Below, piece after piece: positions 30,259 to 34,316 of a stretch of 34,316 nucleotides of DNA. The DNA is from Streptomyces sp. SID14436 (GTDB lineage: Bacteria; Actinomycetota; Actinomycetes; Streptomycetales; Streptomycetaceae), in NCBI RefSeq assembly GCF_010548465.1, contig NZ_JAAGMD010000579.1, forward strand, positions 1 through 34,316, in the 5' to 3' direction. The position numbers were made by a program, and so were the translations under genes. The notes under the pieces are model-generated. The model did no database searches and was not told the origin of the DNA. It worked only from the letters and a program-made list of their open reading frames with translations. Within the stretch, counting starts at the first letter, position 1. Each line of letters starts with the position of its first letter.

Positions 30259-31746
30259 GTGCTGAAGAGGGTGTTCATGGCGCCGGACCCGGGCCGGGTG
30301 CGGCTGCGCTTCGCGGCGCGGGCCGTGCTCGGCATCGCGGCGGCCGTCGCCCTGTGCGGACTGGCCGGACACTCTCTCCCCGGCGCCGTCACCGGCGGAC
30401 TCGCGGCCCTGCTCGCCCTGTTCACCGTCACCGACGCCACCGTCCGCGAACAGGCCGTCACCACGGCCCTGCTGCCCGCCGTCGGCCTGCCGGTCCTCGC
30501 CGCCGCCGCGGTCCTGCACGACCAGCCGGTGGCCCGCGACCTCACCTTCCTCGCCGTCGTGGGGCTGGGGGTGTACGCCCGGCGCTGGGGCCCGCGCGGG
30601 CACAGCCTCGGCGTGTTCGCCTTCATGACCTACTTCGTGGCCCAGTTCCTGCACACCACGCCCGGACAGCTGCCCGAGATCTGCGCGGCCGTCCTGCTGT
30701 CGGTCCTCGCGGCGGCCGCAACGCGGTTCGGGCTGTGGTGCTACGAGCGCCGCCTGCCGCCGGCCGTCGCGCCCGCCCCGCCCGAGGGCCGCGGCCTGGC
30801 CCGGATCACCACCCGGCAGGCCGTGCAGGCCACCGCCGGCGCGGGCTTCGCCCTGCTGGTGGGCCAGCTGGTGTCCGGGGAGCGGTGGTACTGGGCCGTC
30901 GGCGCCACCTGGTGGGCCTTCGTCAACACCTCCTCACGCGGCGAGACCCTGGTCCGGGGCTTCCGACGGGTGCTCGGCACCGTCCTCGGCGTCGCCCTCG
31001 CCCTGGCCGTCGCCGTGCCCGCGCACGGCGCGGCCCTGCCCACCGCCGTGATCGTCGCGGTGTCGGTGTTCGGCATCTTCTACACGGCCGCCCTGTCCTA
31101 CACCTGGATGATGCTCTGGGTGACCGTGCTCGCCGCGATGCTCTACGGGCTGCTGGGCGTCCTGACGCCCGGCCTGCTGGCGCTGCGGCTGGTGGAGACC
31201 GGTGTCGGGGCCCTGGGCGCCGCGCTGGCCGTGGTGTTCGTGCTGCCCGTGACCACCCACAGCGTCACCGACCACTGGATCCGCCGGGCCCTGCGCTGCG
31301 TGCACGCCTGCACCGCCGAGGCCGCGGCACGGCTCGCCGGCTCCGAGGGCGCGGACCCGGAGCCGAGGATCGCCGAACTGGAGCAGCTGCTCGCCCGGGT
31401 ACGGCTGTCGGTCGCCCCGCTGGTGCACCCCCTCCACCCCGTGCTGGGCCGCAAGCGGCGCGCCCGCCGGGTGCTCGCCCTGCTCGACGACTGCGCCCGG
31501 GAACTCCGCGGCCTGACCGCCGTCGCCGCCGACCCGGAGGCGTCCCACGACGCCCGGCTCGCCGCGGCCTGCCGGCGCGTCGAAACGGCCGTCGAAGCGC
31601 TCACCGAGGGCCGGGACATCACCTCCGGCGACCACCGGGCCGCCCCGGAACCCGCCCTCGCCCACCTGCACGGCCTGGAGCGGGCCCTCGCCGAACTCGC
31701 CGCGCCGCTCCGGGCGCCCTCGGGATCACCGCTGGTCGGAGCCTGA
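30259..31746 (+). CDS. FUSC-family membrane protein (aromatic acid exporter-like)
   Basis: A 495-aa membrane protein. Two hydrophobic blocks of about five to six segments each (residues 10-150 and 185-325) flank a short cytoplasmic link, and the last 165 residues are soluble and helical. The repeated layout and the RGETLVRGFRRVLGTVLGVALA segment, with the family's conserved RxxGTxxG pattern, match FUSC/ArAE transporters related to fusaric acid resistance and p-hydroxybenzoate efflux pumps. GTG 30259 is chosen, with GGGGGGA 7 nt upstream; ATG 30277 with AGAGGG is an alternative. It is divergent from Lrp, which may control it in response to an amino acid or aromatic ligand. Confidence 0.9.
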   Translation: MLKRVFMAPDPGRVRLRFAARAVLGIAAAVALCGLAGHSLPGAVTGGLAALLALFTVTDATVREQAVTTALLPAVGLPVLAAAAVLHDQPVARDLTFLAVVGLGVYARRWGPRGHSLGVFAFMTYFVAQFLHTTPGQLPEICAAVLLSVLAAAATRFGLWCYERRLPPAVAPAPPEGRGLARITTRQAVQATAGAGFALLVGQLVSGERWYWAVGATWWAFVNTSSRGETLVRGFRRVLGTVLGVALALAVAVPAHGAALPTAVIVAVSVFGIFYTAALSYTWMMLWVTVLAAMLYGLLGVLTPGLLALRLVETGVGALGAALAVVFVLPVTTHSVTDHWIRRALRCVHACTAEAAARLAGSEGADPEPRIAELEQLLARVRLSVAPLVHPLHPVLGRKRRARRVLALLDDCARELRGLTAVAADPEASHDARLAAACRRVETAVEALTEGRDITSGDHRAAPEPALAHLHGLERALAELAAPLRAPSGSPLVGA

Positions 31747-31832
31747 TGCCCGCCGAAGCCCCCGCTATGGTCCAGACCTGAGACGCGCGACTGCTACGGT
31801 CGCCCCGGGACCGGCAGTGGCGAGAGGGGTCA

Positions 31833-32876
31833 GTGGTGGCGGACGGCGCTCGGCGGGCATTCATCGGATCGTTCACGGCGGCGGGCGGGCCGGGCATCGT
31901 CACCGCCGCCGTCGCCCCCGACGGCGGACTGACCGCCCTCAGTGCCGTCGACGGGCTGCCCGACCCCTCCTATCTCGCCCTCGCGGCCGACGGACGCACG
32001 CTGTACGCGGTCAGCGAGACCGACGAGGGCGCGGTGGCGGCGCTCCGGGTGGCCGGGGACCGGCTGGAACCGGCGGGCGGCCCGGTGCCCGTCGCCGCGA
32101 GCGGGCCGACCCACCTGGGTCTCTTCGACGGGCACCTGCTGACCGCCAACTACGGCTCCGGCAGCGTCACCGCCGTCCCGGTCCGCCCCGACGGCACCCT
32201 GTCCCGGTCGGCCTCCGGGGTGTTCGAGCACAGCGGTTCGGGACCCCACCCGCAGCGGCAGCAGGGCCCGCACACCCACCAGGTGCAGCCCGACCCGAGC
32301 GGCCGCTGGGCCGTCGCCGTCGACCTCGGCACCGACTCCGTGCTCGTGTGCACCCTCACCGACGGCACACCGGTCCTGCACCGGGAGATCGCGCTGCGGC
32401 CCGGATCCGGGCCGCGCCACCTGGCCTTCCACCCCGACGGCCGCCACGCCTACGTCCTCAACGAGCTCAGCCCCACCCTGCTGGTGTGCCGCTGGGACGC
32501 CGACGGGGGAGTGCTGCAGCCGCTCACCGAGGTCCCGGTGCTGCCCGGCGCCCCGGCCGGGGACGCCTACCCGTCCGGCATCGCCGTCTCGCCGGACGGC
32601 CGGCGCCTGTGGACCGCGACCCGCGGCGAGGACGTCCTGTCCGTCCTCGCCCTGGACGCCCCCTCGGGCGGCGGCCGGACACAGCCGCGCCTGCTCGCCA
32701 CCGTTCCGTGCGGCGGCCGGTGGCCGCGCGACCTGTCCGAGGCGAACGGAGTCCTCTACGTGGCGAACGAGCGCTCCGGCGACGTGACCTGGTTCGCGAC
32801 CGACCCCGACACGGGGCTGCCGCAACGCGGGGGCTCCCTCCCGGTGACCGCGGCCTCCTGCCTCGTCCTGCGCTGA
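31833..32876 (+). CDS. Lactonase family protein, seven-bladed beta-propeller
   Basis: A 347-aa soluble protein of the YbhE/Pgl lactonase family, which hydrolyses 6-phosphogluconolactone or related lactones. Repeated blade motifs are visible: PDPSYLALAADGRTLYAVSE, GPTHLGLFDGHLLTANYGSGSVTAVPV, HTHQVQPDPSGRWAVAVDLGTDSV, GPRHLAFHPDGRHAYVLNEL, and PSGIAVSPDGRRLWTATRGED. The HTHQV and RHLAFHPDGRHAYVLNEL stretches are hallmarks of the family. GTG 31833 follows a GAGAGGGG leader. A TACGGT hexamer at 31795 may be its -10 box. It is 86 bp after the FUSC gene, possibly co-transcribed. A strong hairpin follows. Confidence 0.92.
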   Translation: MVADGARRAFIGSFTAAGGPGIVTAAVAPDGGLTALSAVDGLPDPSYLALAADGRTLYAVSETDEGAVAALRVAGDRLEPAGGPVPVAASGPTHLGLFDGHLLTANYGSGSVTAVPVRPDGTLSRSASGVFEHSGSGPHPQRQQGPHTHQVQPDPSGRWAVAVDLGTDSVLVCTLTDGTPVLHREIALRPGSGPRHLAFHPDGRHAYVLNELSPTLLVCRWDADGGVLQPLTEVPVLPGAPAGDAYPSGIAVSPDGRRLWTATRGEDVLSVLALDAPSGGGRTQPRLLATVPCGGRWPRDLSEANGVLYVANERSGDVTWFATDPDTGLPQRGGSLPVTAASCLVLR

Positions 32877-32921
32877 CCCGTCCGCCGAGCGGGACGCGCC
32901 CGCACGGGGAGGCAACGGCAG

Positions 32922-32949
32922 GGGCCCGCTCCCCGGGGGGAGCGGGCCC
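32922..32949. terminator. Bidirectional hairpin terminator
   Basis: 13-bp arms GGGCCCGCTCCCC and GGGGAGCGGGCCC with a 2-nt centre (or 11 bp with a 6-nt loop), between the convergent stops at 32876 and 32975. Confidence 0.8.
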
Positions 32950-32974
32950 TGTCGGCGTCGTGTGTGCAGCGGGG

Positions 32975-33898
32975 TCAGCGGACCGGCGACCCCTGGGCCT
33001 GCGGCGTGGCGATGCCCAGCGCCGTCGTGTACTTGGCGAGGGCCAGCTTGCCGATCGCCGGGTAGGGGCCGAGGGCCTCGGCGGCGGAGCAGCCGACCTC
33101 CTTGGCCGCGGCCTCGATCAGGCTCGCGTCGATCTCCGGGCCGATGAGGTACGGCGCCAGCGCCAGCTGCTGCGAACCGGCGTTGCGCAGCTGCTCGGCG
33201 ACGGAGGCGATGGAGCCCTCCTCGTCCAGGGCGGCGGCCATCACCGGGACGGCGAGCCGCGCGGCCAGCAGCATGCCGGTGATCCCGGCCGCCTGCACGG
33301 CCTCGTCCCCGCCCACGGACGCCAGGACGATGCCGTCCGCGGCGGTCGCCACGGTGAACAGGCGGGCACGGTCGGCACGGGCCAGCCCGGCCTCCGACAG
33401 CCGCACGTGCAGCGCCTCGGCGAGCAGCGGGTGCGGGCCGAGGACGTCGGTCAGGTCGGCGGCGACGCGGCTGTCCATCACGGCCTGGCGCACCCGGCGC
33501 AGCAGGGCACTGTCGGGGCCCGCGAGCAGCGGGACGACGACCGCGACGGGGCCGTCCGGCTCCTTGACGTCCATTCCGGCGGCGCGGGCCTGCTCGAAGC
33601 GGGCGGTGCGCTCATCGGCGGCGTGCGCCAGCACGGCCTGCAGCGTGGGGAACTCCTGGTCGTCGCCGTCCAGGTAACCGATACGGGCGTCCAGGCCGGG
33701 CAGCTCGGAGCGCGCGATGCTCACGACCTCGTCGGCGAGGGAGCGGGTGGCACTACTGGGCGTACCCGGCACGGCGAGGACGAGCGCGGGCGCGCCCTCG
33801 GGAGCCACCAGGGGTTCGGGGCGGCGGTGCCTCCCGGGCTGGCGGGGGCGCGGCATTCGTACTGGCAGGCCGGACGCGGGCCCAGTGGGGGTGCTCAT
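32975..33898 (-). CDS. Sirohydrochlorin chelatase-like protein, active-site His absent
   Basis: A 307-aa protein with the two-lobed CbiX/SirB fold. The first lobe starts ALVLAVPGTPSSATRSLADEV, in the position of the usual VxHGSRDP strand. It also contains VVPLLAGPDSALLRRVRQAV, in place of the VPxFLxxGxH segment, then LGPHPLLAEALHVRLSEAG. The second lobe includes VLASVGGDEAVQAA, APYLIGPEID and ALGPYPAIGKLALAKY. Both metal-binding His positions (HGS and GxH) are replaced (PGT and GPD), so insertion of metal into sirohydrochlorin is doubtful. ATG 33898 has no RBS; TAACAT 8 nt upstream suggests a leaderless transcript. The frame is open to 33970. Confidence 0.85.
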   Translation of the reverse strand: MSTPTGPASGLPVRMPRPRQPGRHRRPEPLVAPEGAPALVLAVPGTPSSATRSLADEVVSIARSELPGLDARIGYLDGDDQEFPTLQAVLAHAADERTARFEQARAAGMDVKEPDGPVAVVVPLLAGPDSALLRRVRQAVMDSRVAADLTDVLGPHPLLAEALHVRLSEAGLARADRARLFTVATAADGIVLASVGGDEAVQAAGITGMLLAARLAVPVMAAALDEEGSIASVAEQLRNAGSQQLALAPYLIGPEIDASLIEAAAKEVGCSAAEALGPYPAIGKLALAKYTTALGIATPQAQGSPVR

Positions 33899-34031
33899 GG
33901 TGCGGCATGTTAGTGGTTTCCCGGGTTCCCCTGTTCGGGGAGGGTGCAGGTGAGCGGTATCCGTCCGCATTTGTCGGATGAGTTACGTCCGGATATCGGG
34001 CACGGGAGGGGCCGTTCACCTGCCAGGCCCG

Positions 34032-34316
34032 TTACGGACGCGCGTCGGCCACCACGGACAACAGCGCGTCATCACCCGGAAGGGTGAATGAGCCGGTCGC
34101 GAGGTCCGTCGCCATCCGCACCGCCCCGTGCAGGGGGTCCCCCTCGGCCGTCACCCGCCGCGCCCGGGGCAGCCGGTCGGCCAGTTCCTCGGCCAGCGGC
34201 GCGAGCAGCGGGTCACCCATCCCGGTGAGCCCGCCGGTGACGGCGACCAGCGGTGCGACGCCGTCGGCGGCCGGGCACACGGCGGCGGCCGCCTCGGCCA
34301 TGTGCCGGGCCGCGGC
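34032..34316 (-). CDS. BadF/BadG-type ATPase or N-acetylglucosamine kinase, C-terminal part
   Basis: The gene runs off the end of the window, so only about the last 94 codons are visible. The segment PLVAVTGGLTGMGDPLLAPLAEELADRLPRARRVTAEGDPLHGAVRMATDL matches the end of the BadF/BadG/BcrA/BcrD ATPase fold used by bacterial N-acetylglucosamine kinases: the VTGG turn, then the GDPLHGAVRMA helix. Kinase activity on GlcNAc is inferred from family only; the ATP-binding and sugar-binding motifs lie outside the window. The stop is TAA at 34032-34034, uncommon in such G+C-rich DNA. It is upstream of the chelatase-like gene on the same strand with a 133-bp gap. Confidence 0.8.
   Translation of the reverse strand, partial: AAARHMAEAAAAVCPAADGVAPLVAVTGGLTGMGDPLLAPLAEELADRLPRARRVTAEGDPLHGAVRMATDLATGSFTLPGDDALLSVVADARP

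Overview
The window is a 34.3 kb stretch of very G+C-rich actinobacterial chromosome. Streptomyces or a close relative is the best fit. The grounds are the extreme third-position G/C bias, frequent GTG starts, genes apparently lacking Shine-Dalgarno leaders, a large LuxR-type (LAL) regulator, a bacterial terpene synthase/P450 pair, and families typical of Streptomyces (DUF5709, DUF5997, DUF4142). I see no rRNA, tRNA, CRISPR array, insertion sequence, phage gene or origin. The last gene is cut by the window edge. The organism call is an inference from gene content; no database search was possible.

Layout. 131-3530 (minus): a DEAD/DEAH-box RNA helicase followed by an acyl-CoA thioesterase II. 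3676-4470 (plus): a YdjM-like membrane metal-dependent hydrolase. 4521-5329 (minus): zinc-free ribosomal protein L31 type B and an acidic DUF5709 protein. 5736-12217: an efflux locus with a two-subunit ABC exporter (minus), a MarR regulator (minus) and a divergent single-polypeptide ABC exporter (plus), with a 25-bp palindrome in the divergent gap. A short MltG-type lytic transglycosylase follows at 12261-13106. 13131-14677 (minus): a flavin-dependent monooxygenase-like protein and a YjbQ protein, then a probable gene remnant. 15158-20720 (minus): a small terpene locus of cytochrome P450, terpene synthase and LAL regulator. 20947-24972: two tandem-domain universal stress proteins (minus) facing a KhtTU-like cation/proton antiporter pair (plus). 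25227-26388: two unknown proteins with overlapping 3' ends. 26525-27812: a divergent pair, DUF5997 and a LysR-type effector domain with no DNA-binding domain. 27855-29991 (minus): a secreted DUF4142 protein, a HAD phosphatase and an Lrp/AsnC regulator. 30259-32876 (plus): an FUSC-family exporter and a beta-propeller lactonase. 32975-34316 (minus): a degenerate sirohydrochlorin-chelatase-like protein and the 3' end of a BadF/GlcNAc-kinase-type ATPase.

How the parts work together. MarR probably controls both neighbouring ABC exporters from the divergent palindrome. In the two-subunit exporter the defects are complementary: one subunit has lost the Walker A lysine and the H-loop histidine but keeps LSGGQ, and the other keeps those and has lost LSGGQ. 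This predicts exactly one working ATP site per heterodimer. The P450 and terpene synthase are separated by 7 bp and should act in sequence on one terpenoid. The synthase has proline in place of the first metal-binding Asn of the NSE triad. The most promising candidate for an undescribed system is the DUF5997/LysR-like pair: DUF5997 is a tandem duplication in an exact 50-residue register with a helix-turn-helix-like stretch, and its partner is a LysR effector domain without HTH, suggesting a LysR-type regulator split over two genes. A 13-bp motif, GGACCAATGGRCC, occurs upstream of a universal stress protein and again upstream of the FUSC exporter.
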